A stretch of DNA of 64,000 nt from Bacillus sp. ZZV12-4809 (GCF_009849585.1 NZ_VCRN01000022.1:1-64000); one strand, 5' to 3'; shown: positions 8,145 through 16,314, counted from the stretch's first letter. Numbers and translations: made by a program. The notes: generated by a model not told the origin, from the letters alone.

Positions 8145-8426
8145 TCATATACATTCACTAATAAACCGACCTTTTCCTGTCAGGTCTCCATATATATCGT
8201 CTGCTTTTTTCCCATCAGTCCGCGTTTTTTCAGCCTGTTCTTGAGTATTTGATTTAGGAAACCTTCTTTGTACATCCAGGGGAAGTGCTTGATGGAAAGC
8301 TTTTGGATTAGATTGTGCGGATATCCTGGCAACTGGAACGAACCGAAATGGGTCATACTTTGTGCTATTCTTTCTTTCTGCATACTGTTTATATTGATAT
8401 GAAGTTACCGGTAGAATGTAGCCCAT
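8145..8426 (-). CDS. Conserved-looking 93-aa protein of unknown function
   Basis: The start ATG at 8426 has a good site (AAGGGGAG, 5-6 nt spacing), which supports a real gene. The product starts MGYILPVTSYQYKQYAER and has PFRFVPVARI at about residues 25-34. The second half is basic and polar and looks disordered. There is no membrane segment or signal peptide. It is convergent with the DUF421 gene and shares its terminator. I do not recognise a family with confidence. Confidence 0.7.
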   Translation of the reverse strand: MGYILPVTSYQYKQYAERKNSTKYDPFRFVPVARISAQSNPKAFHQALPLDVQRRFPKSNTQEQAEKTRTDGKKADDIYGDLTGKGRFISECI

Positions 8427-8578
8427 TAAAACTCCCCTTTCGATTATGTATTTTATCTAATTATTAAGAGGATACGAAATTGTATTGGATTTTATGTACC
8501 CGTTTCCATGAATTTTTAAACAGAAAAGCACTTTAGAATCCTCAATCGGTTTGTTATGATTAAGTTTGGCTTATATCT
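8427..8578. other. Intergenic stretch without visible gene
   Basis: An AT-rich stretch upstream of the 93-aa gene. With the adjoining repeat (8579-8866) it makes a 495-bp gene-free gap. Apart from the promoter region expected for the minus-strand gene I see no conserved element. Confidence 0.5.
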
Positions 8579-8866
8579 AAAAGGCTCTTTTCGTATAAAT
8601 TGTTGATTTCCGCTTATCAATGGTGCCCGTTGATTGCGCGAAGGGATGCTCAAGCGTTCCCTGGGCAGGCGGTGAGCCTCCTCGATGCTATGCGTCTGCG
8701 AGGTCTCACCTGTCCCACAACTTCCGCAGGACGTTGGATAAGCTTCATTAAGTACACACCGCACGAAGAAAATGCGCATGCATTTTCGAGGATCTCGCAC
8801 ACCTGCCACAATCAACTCAGTAAATATAATACAAATAGCAACAAACGATACGAAAAAAGCTATTTA
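8579..8866. repeat. Long imperfect palindromic repeat, copy 2
   Basis: Outer arms: AAAAGGCTCTTTTCGTAT (8579-8596) is matched by a reverse complement ending near 8866 (AGCTATTT). Inner arms CGTTGATTG (8628-8636) and CAATCAACTC (8809-8818) pair. In the middle are GGTGAGCCTCCTCG and CGAGGTCTCACC, another inverted pair. It shares internal segments, in the same orientation, with copy 1 at 6048. It ends about 55 nt upstream of yjcD. It has no coding potential beyond chance frames. It is non-coding repeat DNA of MITE- or bcr-like type. Confidence 0.8.
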
Positions 8867-8921
8867 AAAAGAAAAGTCATATTGTTAAACTCGGCAATTT
8901 ATATATAATGGGGTATTTTTA

Positions 8922-11240
8922 ATGAAAACAGCAAAGCTGCATAATAAAACTGTGAATCTGGAACAATTGAACAGAGAAAGTTTTCAGCATATTTATGAAG
9001 AAGGAAAAAAAGGAAAGCTGTACTGCCCTGATTGTGGCGCTGCTGTCCGTTTGTATTTGGGAATTCTTGATGAACCTCATTTTTATCATATTCAGAAAAA
9101 CAGCAATACGTGCAAAGATATGCATCTTGACCCGGAACCAGTCATGACTGAGACTGCAGAATATATAGAAAGAAACGGATTTAAAATCCCTGTATCAAGA
9201 TCAATAGCTACAGCTGAAGTGATTGAAGCCCATTCAGCCTTTAAAAAGGCCCAGCAAGTAAAAAATATCCCCCCCTATATCCAGGAAGGCACTGACAGTC
9301 CCAATTTTCCTGATGAATACCTAAAGTCTCTTTCAGAAGCAGGGGTCTTTTTGGATCAGCAACAGGCAGCGGCAGTGTCTCACCTGGATGGGCCACTACT
9401 TGTTCTGGCAGGTGCAGGCAGCGGCAAAACCCGTGTGCTGACAACACGAACTGCATTCATGCTTCGCGAGAAAAATATCGATCCTAAGTCAATTATGCTT
9501 GTTACCTTTACAGCTAAGGCTGCAGCTGAAATGAAGGAGCGCCTTACCCAATATCCCGGAATGGACGCCCGAAAGGTCAGGCAAATCGTTTCAGGCACTT
9601 TTCACAGCTTATTTTATCGGATACTTTCTTTCCACAATCCGGAAAAATGGGCATCTGGCAAGCTCCTTAATAAAGAATGGCAGCGGGAACAGATTATTAA
9701 AGAATCCAGCAGAGACTTAAAACTCGATGAAAAGGAATTTGCCTTTGACCTTGCCCTCCAGCAAATCAGCTTTTGGAAAAATTCCCTTATCACACCTGGA
9801 AAAGTTCACCCAAAGAATGAATGGGAGGAACAAGCAGCTATTCTTTATCAAAGGTATGAACAAATAAAAAGAAAAAGAGAAATATTTGATTTTGATGATA
9901 TGCTCACTGGCTGCCATGCCCTTTTTCTGAACGAACCTAGGGTTTTGGAACAATATCAAAATCGCTTTCATTATTTCCTAATTGACGAGTTCCAGGATAT
10001 TAATAATGTTCAATATGAGCTTATGAAAATGCTGTCTGACAAAACAAAAAATGTTTGTGCAGTTGGGGACGATGATCAATCGATTTATGCCTTCAGGGGA
10101 AGTGATCCCCAATATCTTTTAGATTTCGAAAAAGACTTCCCTAGCGCTAAGGTAATAACATTAAGCCAGAACTATCGCTCTGCTCATGAGATTGTTTCAG
10201 CAGCAAATCAAATTATTTCTCAGAATAAATATAGGCGTCCCAAGAGCATGAATGCTCAATTTTCCGGTGGACAGCATCCATTCCTCTTTTTTCCATATGA
10301 CGAGGAGGAAGAAGCTACAATGATCCTGACTGATATCCAGGAAAAAATTGAAGAAGGGTATGAGCCGAGGGATTTTGCAGTTTTATTCCGTACTCATACC
10401 GGGAGCAGAGCCATTTTCGAGCGGCTGGCCAACTCCAGCCTTCCTTTCAAGTTAGATCATGATGCCGAATCATTTTATGACCGTTTTATTGTTCGAAGCA
10501 TGCTTGCTTTTCTAAAGCTATCGTTAAATGAGGAGGATCAGAATAGCTTAAAAGATGCGCTTCCATCTCTGTTTGTTAAGCAATCCGTCCTTCAGGATAT
10601 TAAAGCAGAAAGTATCTTACAGGATTGCTCACTGCTTGAAAGCCTGAAGTTTATTAAAACAGGCTTTGCTTTTCAGGAAAGCAAATTAAAAAAAGCGATC
10701 CCTGTTATTAGATCAATCTCAGGTCATTGTCCCATTGCCGCTATTGAAACGGTTGAAAAAGAATTGGGATTCCAGGACTTTTTAAAAAAACGGGGCAATG
10801 AAGGAAATAAAATGGATAAAGGCTCTGATGATATAAAAGATTTGAAGGTCGCTGCCCGTAATTTCCAGTCTCTTAAAGAATTTCTGGAGCATACTGAACA
10901 TATGAGAGCCATGAACAAGGAGATTAAGCGCCTGAATAGAAATAATGATAATGCCGTTACACTGAGCACTATCCACCGTGCAAAAGGGCTGGAATATAAT
11001 GTGGTATATGTGGCTGGTGCAGTAGAAGGAAACCTGCCGCATGATCATGCGCTGGAAGCTTACCGTTCTGGAGAGTCGGCGCCGCTTGAGGAAGAACGAA
11101 GGTTAATGTATGTTGCCGTAACAAGGGCCAAAAAGGACTTGTATATATCCGTGCCAGAAAAAAGGCGTGGACGGAAGGCTTATTCATCAAGGTTTCTTGC
11201 CCCCATCACAAGAAGCAGCAGGAGCAAAGGGAAAAAATAA
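8922..11240 (+). CDS. yjcD: UvrD/PcrA-type DNA helicase YjcD with CoiA-like N-terminus
   Basis: A 772-aa superfamily 1A helicase. Residues about 25-75 form a CoiA-like zinc-finger-type segment (YCPDCGAA, then PHFYHI). The motor starts near residue 140: Walker A GAGSGKTRVL (about 163), motif II IDEFQDIN, GDDDQSIYAFRGSDP, then LSTIHRAKGLEYNVVYVAG (about 695) and RRLMYVAVTRAKKDLY (about 735). It should unwind DNA 3'-5' using ATP. No nuclease domain is seen. The B. subtilis counterpart is poorly characterised. It is monocistronic with a strong terminator. Confidence 0.93.
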   Translation: MKTAKLHNKTVNLEQLNRESFQHIYEEGKKGKLYCPDCGAAVRLYLGILDEPHFYHIQKNSNTCKDMHLDPEPVMTETAEYIERNGFKIPVSRSIATAEVIEAHSAFKKAQQVKNIPPYIQEGTDSPNFPDEYLKSLSEAGVFLDQQQAAAVSHLDGPLLVLAGAGSGKTRVLTTRTAFMLREKNIDPKSIMLVTFTAKAAAEMKERLTQYPGMDARKVRQIVSGTFHSLFYRILSFHNPEKWASGKLLNKEWQREQIIKESSRDLKLDEKEFAFDLALQQISFWKNSLITPGKVHPKNEWEEQAAILYQRYEQIKRKREIFDFDDMLTGCHALFLNEPRVLEQYQNRFHYFLIDEFQDINNVQYELMKMLSDKTKNVCAVGDDDQSIYAFRGSDPQYLLDFEKDFPSAKVITLSQNYRSAHEIVSAANQIISQNKYRRPKSMNAQFSGGQHPFLFFPYDEEEEATMILTDIQEKIEEGYEPRDFAVLFRTHTGSRAIFERLANSSLPFKLDHDAESFYDRFIVRSMLAFLKLSLNEEDQNSLKDALPSLFVKQSVLQDIKAESILQDCSLLESLKFIKTGFAFQESKLKKAIPVIRSISGHCPIAAIETVEKELGFQDFLKKRGNEGNKMDKGSDDIKDLKVAARNFQSLKEFLEHTEHMRAMNKEIKRLNRNNDNAVTLSTIHRAKGLEYNVVYVAGAVEGNLPHDHALEAYRSGESAPLEEERRLMYVAVTRAKKDLYISVPEKRRGRKAYSSRFLAPITRSSRSKGKK

Positions 11241-11287
11241 ACAGAAGACCTGGCTTTTACCCGGCCAGGCCCTTCTGTTATTTTTTA
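11240..11287. terminator. Bidirectional terminator between yjcD and spoVIF
   Basis: AACAGAAG and CTTCTGTT enclose an inner CTGGC/GCCAG stem, and TTTTTT follows on the + strand. It serves both convergent genes and overlaps the spoVIF stop. Confidence 0.85.
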
Positions 11288-11541
11288 TTCATCATCTGGG
11301 AAATTGTATTGAAATCAAGCTGTTTTCCATCAGCAACGATGGATTTTACAATCTTATCTTCCATATCTTTTGAAACAGGTTTATTTGCAATTTGCGAAAC
11401 TCTCTTGATTACATTTCTTACTGTTTTTTCATCTTTGAAATTTGCATTCTGCAATGAGCCGGCCAGTTCAAATACATCCTTCATATTAACACCTGTTTTC
11501 TTTTCGAGGTTCTTAAAAAAGTTGTTATCCATCCTGCTCAA
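11278..11541 (-). CDS. spoVIF: Sporulation stage VI protein SpoVIF
   Basis: An 87-aa SpoVIF-family protein (MDNNFFKNLEKKTGVNMKDVF...). It is a late mother-cell sporulation factor that in B. subtilis supports GerR-dependent spore coat assembly. The start is taken at TTG 11541 because AAGGAG lies 5 nt upstream; the in-frame ATG at 11532 is 14 nt from that site. It is convergent with yjcD, as in the yjc region of B. subtilis. Soluble, helical, no cysteine. Confidence 0.88.
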   Translation of the reverse strand: MSRMDNNFFKNLEKKTGVNMKDVFELAGSLQNANFKDEKTVRNVIKRVSQIANKPVSKDMEDKIVKSIVADGKQLDFNTISQMMNKK

Positions 11542-11666
11542 TCACGCTCCTTCATTTACTCCTTTATATCTTATGAAGGTGGGCGGAAAACGTGTCATTT
11601 ATGTACATGATATGCAAAAAAGCCGACACAAAACCTGCTGCCGGTTCTGAGTCAGCTCTTTACAAT

Positions 11667-11780
11667 TTAGTTGTAGAAACTTGCTCCGACAATAATTAGT
11701 AAAATGAATAGGACGACGATTAAAACAAACGTATTACCATAGCCCCCGCCATATCCGCAGCCTCCATAGCCATAGCCCAT
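11667..11780 (-). CDS. YjcZ-type sporulation micropeptide
   Basis: A 37-aa peptide in a short frame. It has a Gly/Tyr-rich head ([16 protein letters not shown]), a single hydrophobic helix ([18 protein letters not shown]), and ends in YN. This is the layout of the YjcZ family of tiny sporulation membrane proteins. GAGGTG lies 6 nt before the ATG. It lies between spoVIF and the spoVA genes, all on the minus strand. Its function is unknown; it is probably made in the sporulating cell and inserted in a membrane. Confidence 0.85.
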   Translation of the reverse strand: MGYGYGGCGYGGGYGNTFVLIVVLFILLIIVGASFYN

Positions 11781-11926
11781 GCCTCTCACCTCACTTCAAT
11801 TTCTCCTTACACAATATGTGATAGAGAAGCATGGTGTATGGGCAAGCTCCCAAGAAAGGCTTGGTTTATTCATTCGGATTGGATAAGGGGCTTGTTCATA
11901 TTAGTTTAGAGATTTCCCTGTATGAT

Positions 11927-12283
11927 TTAGCCTTTTGGCTTGAAAATTAATGCACCAATAAAGCCGAAAATAATTGCTGCTGAGATACCGGAGCTCGTTA
12001 CTTCGAACATTCCGGTCAAGACGCCGACAAGTCCATGCTGGTCAGCCTCCTGAAGGGCTCCATGGACAAGGGAATTGCCAAAGCTGGTTATCGGTATGGT
12101 CGCGCCAGCTCCGGCAAAGTCCGCAAGTGGCTCATAAAGCCCCACACCATCCAGAACAGCTCCTATTACTACTAGAAGACTTAGTGTATGGCCTGGGGTC
12201 AGCTTAAAAACATCAAACAATATTTGGCCAAATACACAGAATAAGCCTCCAATTACAAACGCCCAAAAAAACATAGGCAGCAT
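11927..12283 (-). CDS. spoVAE: SpoVAE (SpoVAEb-type) channel subunit
   Basis: A 118-aa integral membrane protein with about four membrane segments. It resembles SpoVAC in the shared motif [18 protein letters not shown] (about residues 57-74). SpoVA proteins form the spore inner-membrane channel for Ca-dipicolinic acid uptake during sporulation and release in germination. It is the last gene of a lipoprotein-spoVAC-spoVAD-spoVAE unit, 13 nt after spoVAD. The unit lacks spoVAA, spoVAB and spoVAF, as in spoVA2-type operons. Confidence 0.92.
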   Translation of the reverse strand: MLPMFFWAFVIGGLFCVFGQILFDVFKLTPGHTLSLLVVIGAVLDGVGLYEPLADFAGAGATIPITSFGNSLVHGALQEADQHGLVGVLTGMFEVTSSGISAAIIFGFIGALIFKPKG

Positions 12284-12296
12284 ACAAATTCCTCCT

Positions 12297-13310
12297 CTAA
12301 GTCATTTCTATAGAAACAGCATGGGCAATGCAGGGAATACTTTCACTCTGCTGGAATGTCAAAGGCGATAATAGCGCACCTGTAGCGACCACAAGGATTC
12401 TTCTGTAAGCCCCCTGCTTCATTTGATTCAAAAGATGCCCGTAAAGAACAGCAGCTGAGCACCCTGCACCACTCCCTCCAGATTGGACCGGCTGATCTTC
12501 TTTATATATCATTAATCCGCAATCTTTAAATTTCTCTCTATCTATTTTCAGGCCATTATTTAAGAGCAGCTCATAGGTAGTTTCCTGGCCAATTCTTCCT
12601 AGATCTCCTGTAACAATCAGATCGTAATGTGATGGATCGAGCTGCATATCTTTGAAGTGTGCCGTAATGGTATCTGCTGCAGCTGGCGCCATGGCCCCTC
12701 CCATATTAAAAGGGTCTGTCAGACCCATGTCAATTACTTTGCCAATTGTAGCAGATGTGGTAACCGGCAAATTGGGACCAGCTGCTTTCGCGGATATCAG
12801 AGCAGCACCTGCACCAGTTACTGTCCATTGGGCTGTAGGAGGCTTTTGGCCTCCGTACTCTGTCGGGTACCTAAATTGCTTTTCAACAGCAGCATTATGA
12901 CTCGAAGCTCCTGTTAAAACGTAATCAGCCCCTCCGTAATTGACAATAAAGGATGCAAGAGCAAGTCCTTCCATTGAAGTTGAACACGCTCCAAAAACGC
13001 CAAAATAAGGGATTTGAATCGTTCTTGCACTTAAACTAGAGGGAGTTATCTGATTAATTAAATCTCCAGCAATATAAAAATGAACATCTTCCTTTTGAAC
13101 ATTTGCTTTATTTAAGGCCGTTTGTCCCGCTTCTTCCAAGAGGACCCTGTGTGCTTTCTCATAAGAATCTTCGCCCATCCATAAGTCATCATGGAGAACA
13201 TCAAAATCCTCCGATAAATTGCCATTTGCCTCAAAAGGCCCGCCTGAAACACCGGATGCTGCAATTACCGGGAGATTTTGAAAGACCCAGGATTGTTTTC
13301 CCTTAAGCAT
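12297..13310 (-). CDS. spoVAD: SpoVAD, dipicolinate-binding subunit
   Basis: A 337-aa protein with thiolase / FabH-like fold. It contains [16 protein letters not shown] (about 113-128) at the position of the thiolase Cys loop. SpoVAD binds dipicolinic acid on the spore inner membrane. I start it at the ATG at 13310 ([10 protein letters not shown]), which shares one base with the TAA stop of spoVAC (TAATG), implying coupled translation. A frame 15 nt longer exists but has no better site. Confidence 0.93.
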   Translation of the reverse strand: MLKGKQSWVFQNLPVIAASGVSGGPFEANGNLSEDFDVLHDDLWMGEDSYEKAHRVLLEEAGQTALNKANVQKEDVHFYIAGDLINQITPSSLSARTIQIPYFGVFGACSTSMEGLALASFIVNYGGADYVLTGASSHNAAVEKQFRYPTEYGGQKPPTAQWTVTGAGAALISAKAAGPNLPVTTSATIGKVIDMGLTDPFNMGGAMAPAAADTITAHFKDMQLDPSHYDLIVTGDLGRIGQETTYELLLNNGLKIDREKFKDCGLMIYKEDQPVQSGGSGAGCSAAVLYGHLLNQMKQGAYRRILVVATGALLSPLTFQQSESIPCIAHAVSIEMT

Positions 13311-13789
13311 TAAATAACCCCCCATATAATTAATAGCGTTTTTATCAGGGCTACCACAAAAGCCGCAAAGACTCCAAAAAGAATAACTGATCCAGCGAGT
13401 TTAAACATGTTCCCGCCTACACCCAGTACAAAACCTTCCGTTCGATGCTCGATAGCAGCTGAAATCACAGCATTTCCGAAACCTGTTACAGGAACCGCGC
13501 TACCAGCACCGGCAAACTGGCCTAAACGGTCATATACGCCAAAGCCTGTCAGCAGCATAGAAATAAAAATCATGGTAGCAACAGTTGGATTTCCGGCTGT
13601 CTGTTCGGTGAAATTAAAGAAATAGATATAAAAATACGTTATTGCCTGTCCAACAACACAGATGAGCCCGCCCACCCAGAAAGCATGGATGCAATTTTTC
13701 AGTACCGGGCGTTTAAGCTCATGTTTTTGCTCAAGTTTCTCATATTTCATCTGTTCCGGTGTTTTATTTGCCTTATTACTCATACCCAT
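13310..13789 (-). CDS. spoVAC: SpoVAC, mechanosensitive channel subunit
   Basis: A 159-aa membrane protein: a charged N-terminal tail of about 30 residues, then about four membrane segments. The FAGAGSAVPVTGFGNAVISAA motif is at about 97-117. In B. subtilis SpoVAC acts as a membrane-tension-gated channel in Ca-DPA movement. It starts 8 nt after the lipoprotein gene and its stop overlaps the spoVAD start. Expected to be made in the forespore. Confidence 0.93.
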   Translation of the reverse strand: MGMSNKANKTPEQMKYEKLEQKHELKRPVLKNCIHAFWVGGLICVVGQAITYFYIYFFNFTEQTAGNPTVATMIFISMLLTGFGVYDRLGQFAGAGSAVPVTGFGNAVISAAIEHRTEGFVLGVGGNMFKLAGSVILFGVFAAFVVALIKTLLIIWGVI

Positions 13790-13797
13790 GTTCCCTT

Positions 13798-14271
13798 CTA
13801 TGTCATTTCATTTTTAAGTTTAATGATTTTATCAAGTTTCTTTTTTGCTTTTTTATCTGTAAAGTTTGGATCTTTCATTTTTTCCTGAAGTTCTACTGCT
13901 TCTATAAAGATTTTATAATCGCTAGAAACAATGAAGTTTTCATCCGGGTATTTTTCTTCAAGCATTTTTGTCATCTCTTTCTCAATTTTCTTCATGTGGA
14001 ATCGCTGCAAGTGCTTAACTTTGTAAGCAACTAGTGTATCTCCATTGCTTTTAACTACTGCAACATCATAAAGTTCTTTCATTTTTTCCACGTCATGCTC
14101 AATTTTTTGGACTAGATCCAAATTTTTTTTTGTATTTTTATCAATTAATACAGCAGGAGGATTAGTCGTTTTGAGGAGTGCAAGGTCACTTTCCGTTACC
14201 TCTCCATCCCCGCTGCAGCCTGGCAATAAGACCATTGAAAATACAATAAACAATAACAGTTTCTGTTTCAT
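13798..14271 (-). CDS. YhcN/YlaJ-family sporulation lipoprotein
   Basis: A 157-aa lipoprotein: MKQK, hydrophobic core, lipobox LLPGC (Cys 19). The mature part matches the YhcN/YlaJ layout: VQKIEHDVEKMKELYDVAVVKSNGD, then a basic helix HMKKIEKEM. Such lipoproteins sit in the spore inner membrane and commonly lead spoVA2-type operons, as here. The 3' part is unusually Lys-rich. The gene is probably transcribed from a forespore-type promoter at 14302-14333. Confidence 0.85.
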   Translation of the reverse strand: MKQKLLLFIVFSMVLLPGCSGDGEVTESDLALLKTTNPPAVLIDKNTKKNLDLVQKIEHDVEKMKELYDVAVVKSNGDTLVAYKVKHLQRFHMKKIEKEMTKMLEEKYPDENFIVSSDYKIFIEAVELQEKMKDPNFTDKKAKKKLDKIIKLKNEMT

Positions 14272-14301
14272 AATAGTCCCTTCCTATGTAGAGTCTTTAA
14301 T

Positions 14302-14333
14302 TATATTGTCTCGAAATGTTTTGGTTTTATGAA
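14302..14333 (-). promoter_or_regulatory. Candidate sigma-G promoter of the spoVA operon
   Basis: On the minus strand TTCATAA (14327-14333) and CAATATA (14302-14308) are 18 nt apart. They fit the forespore sigma-G pattern (-35 GHATR, -10 CATnHTA) with about one mismatch each. This placement agrees with known sigma-G control of spoVA genes. Confidence 0.35.
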
Positions 14334-14374
14334 CAATAATATCCATCCTATTTTTCCCAAAAAAGAGCAAATAA

Positions 14375-14397
14375 AAAAAGCCGGAAAAACCGGCTTC
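14375..14397 (-). terminator. Terminator of the Lys-rich micropeptide gene
   Basis: On the minus strand GAAGCCGG and CCGGCTTT pair around TTTTT and are followed by a T-run. It lies 8 nt past the stop at 14405. Confidence 0.8.
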
Positions 14398-14404
14398 AAG
14401 TATA

Positions 14405-14503
14405 TTATCGTTTTTTTCCGCAGCCGCATCCCTTTTTCTTTTTCTTTTTCTTGGTGACCGGCTCTGATTTTTCCGATGGCTGATTATTATGCTTATTTAA
14501 CAT
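14405..14503 (-). CDS. 32-aa Lys-rich, Cys-containing micropeptide
   Basis: The frame reads MLNKHNNQPSEK, then SEPVT, seven consecutive Lys, and the tail GCGCGKKR. A GGAGG site lies about 11 nt before the ATG, and a clean intrinsic terminator follows the stop, which together argue for expression. It lies between the spoVA operon and yjcA, in a block of sporulation genes. A basic peptide with two closely spaced Cys might bind nucleic acid or a coat component. That is speculation; no family is recognised. Confidence 0.6.
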   Translation of the reverse strand: MLNKHNNQPSEKSEPVTKKKKKKKGCGCGKKR

Positions 14504-14605
14504 CGATGAGGCCCTCCATTACCAGTAATTTTCCTCAAATTAATTTATGCTGAGCCTCAGGAGCTTGTGTAAAACAAATGCCCACATAAAATATAAATAG
14601 ATATG

Positions 14606-14959
14606 CTAATCAATCAGCTTTTGCACAAAAGTTTCTATAATGGCAGCAAGGCCTGCAACCGCTAAAATAACCAGCACCGGAGCCGCAAAAGCTGCATACA
14701 AGTAATAGGAAGCATATAAAAATATGGCACTCCACACACCAGTACACCAATAACAGCTTAATAGCTCTCCAAAAAAGCTCCTGACTCTTCCTTCTCTTAC
14801 TACCCAATAAACTTCTATTTCTCCGTTTTCATTTGTCTCTTCCACTTCTTTTAGAAAAGGCCTGCGCAAAAATCCTGTAATTTTATCATACACAATCAGT
14901 CTGGTCAGCCTAAAGGACGCAAGAGCCAATATAAGCAGCTCCATAGGTGTTATGTCCAT
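14606..14959 (-). CDS. yjcA: DUF1360 membrane protein, YjcA-like
   Basis: A 117-aa protein with an N-terminal hydrophobic helix (LLILALASFRLTRLIVYD, the DUF1360 mark) and two C-terminal membrane helices. A CYWCTGVW motif lies between them. B. subtilis yjcA is a sporulation gene beside the cot cluster, and the placement is the same here. The start is the ATG at 14959 (GAGGTG, 6 nt spacing); the longer frame to 15034 lacks a site. Divergent from cotZ. Function unknown. Confidence 0.85.
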   Translation of the reverse strand: MDITPMELLILALASFRLTRLIVYDKITGFLRRPFLKEVEETNENGEIEVYWVVREGRVRSFFGELLSCYWCTGVWSAIFLYASYYLYAAFAAPVLVILAVAGLAAIIETFVQKLID

Positions 14960-15020
14960 TTTTTTCACCTCAATTATTAAAAAATAGCCTATTTTTTGAA
15001 AAAACAAGGCGTTTGTCCGT

Positions 15021-15049
15021 AACCCATAGGGCACTTCGGCAATATGTTA
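15021..15049 (+). promoter_or_regulatory. Candidate sigma-K promoter of cotZ
   Basis: AATATGTTA (15041-15049) matches the sigma-K -10 pattern CATAnnnTA in all but the first fixed base. AACC, about 17 nt upstream, supplies the -35 AC. The coat gene starts 42 nt further on. Late mother-cell expression is expected for cotZ. Confidence 0.4.
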
Positions 15050-15090
15050 GTAGTGTAGACCACAAGAAACAAACAAGGAGGAAAACAAAA

Positions 15091-15594
15091 ATGGGTTGTG
15101 GAAAAAAAGACGACTTCAAAGGCAAAAGCTGTGTATGTGAAGTACTTCGTGCTATAAAAGATATTCAAGATAACGCAGAAGATGTGTGCGAATGCCCTTC
15201 AAACTGTTTCCTGGAGCCGCTTGGAACTATATCTCCCTCTGGCAGAAAGCGCCATAAGCGTCCAGATACACGCGTATTCACATTAAAAACTGCGGACGGG
15301 TCACCATTCCATGCTTTCTTTACAGGAAATGACTGTGCTTGTGTATCAATCTTCTTTAGAGTAGAAGAAGTCTTTGATAACTGCTGTGCAGTGCTTCGCG
15401 TTCTTGAGCCAGTTAACAGAATATCTGGCCCTGATAAAACAGTAAACCTTGTTGAAGACTGCTGCATCGACTTGAAAAAGGTTTGCGAAGTTGACTACTT
15501 CCGCAGTACAGATGACTGTGTAACAGTTGACTTAACTTGCTTCTGCGCAGTTCAATGTATTGCAGATGTTGACCTTGATATTTGCGAAGACTAA
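15091..15594 (+). CDS. cotZ: Spore crust/coat protein CotZ (CotY/ExsY family)
   Basis: A 167-aa Cys-rich protein, start MGCGKKDDFKGKSCVCEVL at 15091 after AAGGAGG. At least 17 cysteines are scattered as single residues, CxC or CC pairs (DNCCAV, EDCCID, CFCAVQC), as in CotY, CotZ and ExsY. These proteins cross-link into the two-dimensional outer layer of the spore. Only one family member is present here, whereas B. subtilis has cotY and cotZ in tandem. The longer upstream frame to 14947 is spurious. Confidence 0.93.
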   Translation: MGCGKKDDFKGKSCVCEVLRAIKDIQDNAEDVCECPSNCFLEPLGTISPSGRKRHKRPDTRVFTLKTADGSPFHAFFTGNDCACVSIFFRVEEVFDNCCAVLRVLEPVNRISGPDKTVNLVEDCCIDLKKVCEVDYFRSTDDCVTVDLTCFCAVQCIADVDLDICED

Positions 15595-15602
15595 TTAAAC
15601 GA

Positions 15603-15634
15603 GGCCAGCCGAACATTCGGCTGGCTATTTTTTT
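15603..15634 (+). terminator. Terminator of cotZ
   Basis: GCCAGCCGAA and TTCGGCTGGC form a perfect stem with a 2-nt tip, followed by ATTTTTTT. Confidence 0.9.
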
Positions 15635-15658
15635 GCCTGCCTGCTTTCGTATTCAAAT

Positions 15659-16201
15659 CTACCTTCTCAGGCCGATCATTTTGACTGCCTTTAAGGATAG
15701 AACATTTAATTTTTCAACCCTGTCATCAAATAACTTGACCTCGATCCATTCATCATTCTTTGAAATCAGAAAGCCTCTTATCGCCTTTTCCTCGGTTTCA
15801 AATATGCATGGTATGGGCGGAAGCTGTTTTGGGAAATCAATTAAGTAATCCAGGCGTTCAAGTGTGTCCATTTCCTTAAACCTTTTTACCCGATTAAAAG
15901 ATGGTTTTCTTTTTTCTGCCGTAAAGGCAAAGGATACACCTTTTTTCTCTTCTCTCCCCGATTCAAACTCTTCAATAGCTCCCTGCACATCTGCTTGCTC
16001 TGCAGTATTTTCAATTACTTCTTGAGGTACTTTTTGTTCCTCTTTAGGACCAGCCAATTCCAATAAATTGGAATTTTGTTTCTGTTTGCGTTCCTGCTCT
16101 GCTTTTCTGCTGGAATAGATTGTTTGCATCCTGTTTTCAGGAATTTGAAAATTCGGCTGCTGTATATAGAATAACGGCTCCCTTTCTCTCTTCTCCGTCA
16201 C
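15659..16201 (-). CDS. cotO: Spore coat protein CotO-like
   Basis: A 180-aa protein. The first two-thirds are charged and low in complexity (Glu, Lys, Gln), while the C-terminal 65 residues are conserved-looking (LERLDYLIDFPKQLPPIPC, then EEKAIRGFLISKNDEWIEVKL). That design and the position between fabI and cotZ match CotO (YjbX). CotO is an outer-coat morphogenetic protein needed with CotH for late coat assembly. Convergent with cotZ. Confidence 0.82.
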   Translation of the reverse strand: MTEKREREPLFYIQQPNFQIPENRMQTIYSSRKAEQERKQKQNSNLLELAGPKEEQKVPQEVIENTAEQADVQGAIEEFESGREEKKGVSFAFTAEKRKPSFNRVKRFKEMDTLERLDYLIDFPKQLPPIPCIFETEEKAIRGFLISKNDEWIEVKLFDDRVEKLNVLSLKAVKMIGLRR

Positions 16202-16282
16202 TTTTTGCCACCTCCGCTATCTTAATGTTTCGTCGTATTATATGTATGCAGATAATGGGCTTTCGTTTCTAAGGAAAATAAA

Positions 16283-16309
16283 AAAGCCCGCTCACATTGG
16301 AGCGGACAA
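16283..16309 (-). terminator. Terminator of fabI
   Basis: On the minus strand GTCCGCTC pairs with GAGCGGGC and is followed by TTTTTT, close behind the fabI stop at 16315. Confidence 0.85.
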
Positions 16310-16314
16310 TTTCA

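Noticed and set aside
8516-8815. 99-aa frame on the minus strand and 102-aa frame on the plus strand across 8516-8908
   Set aside because: Both lie inside the palindromic repeat copy 2, have no ribosome site and show no protein-like pattern.
14947-15090. N-terminal extension of cotZ
   Set aside because: The real start has AAGGAGG before MGCGKK at 15091; the upstream part overlaps the divergent promoter region and yjcA.
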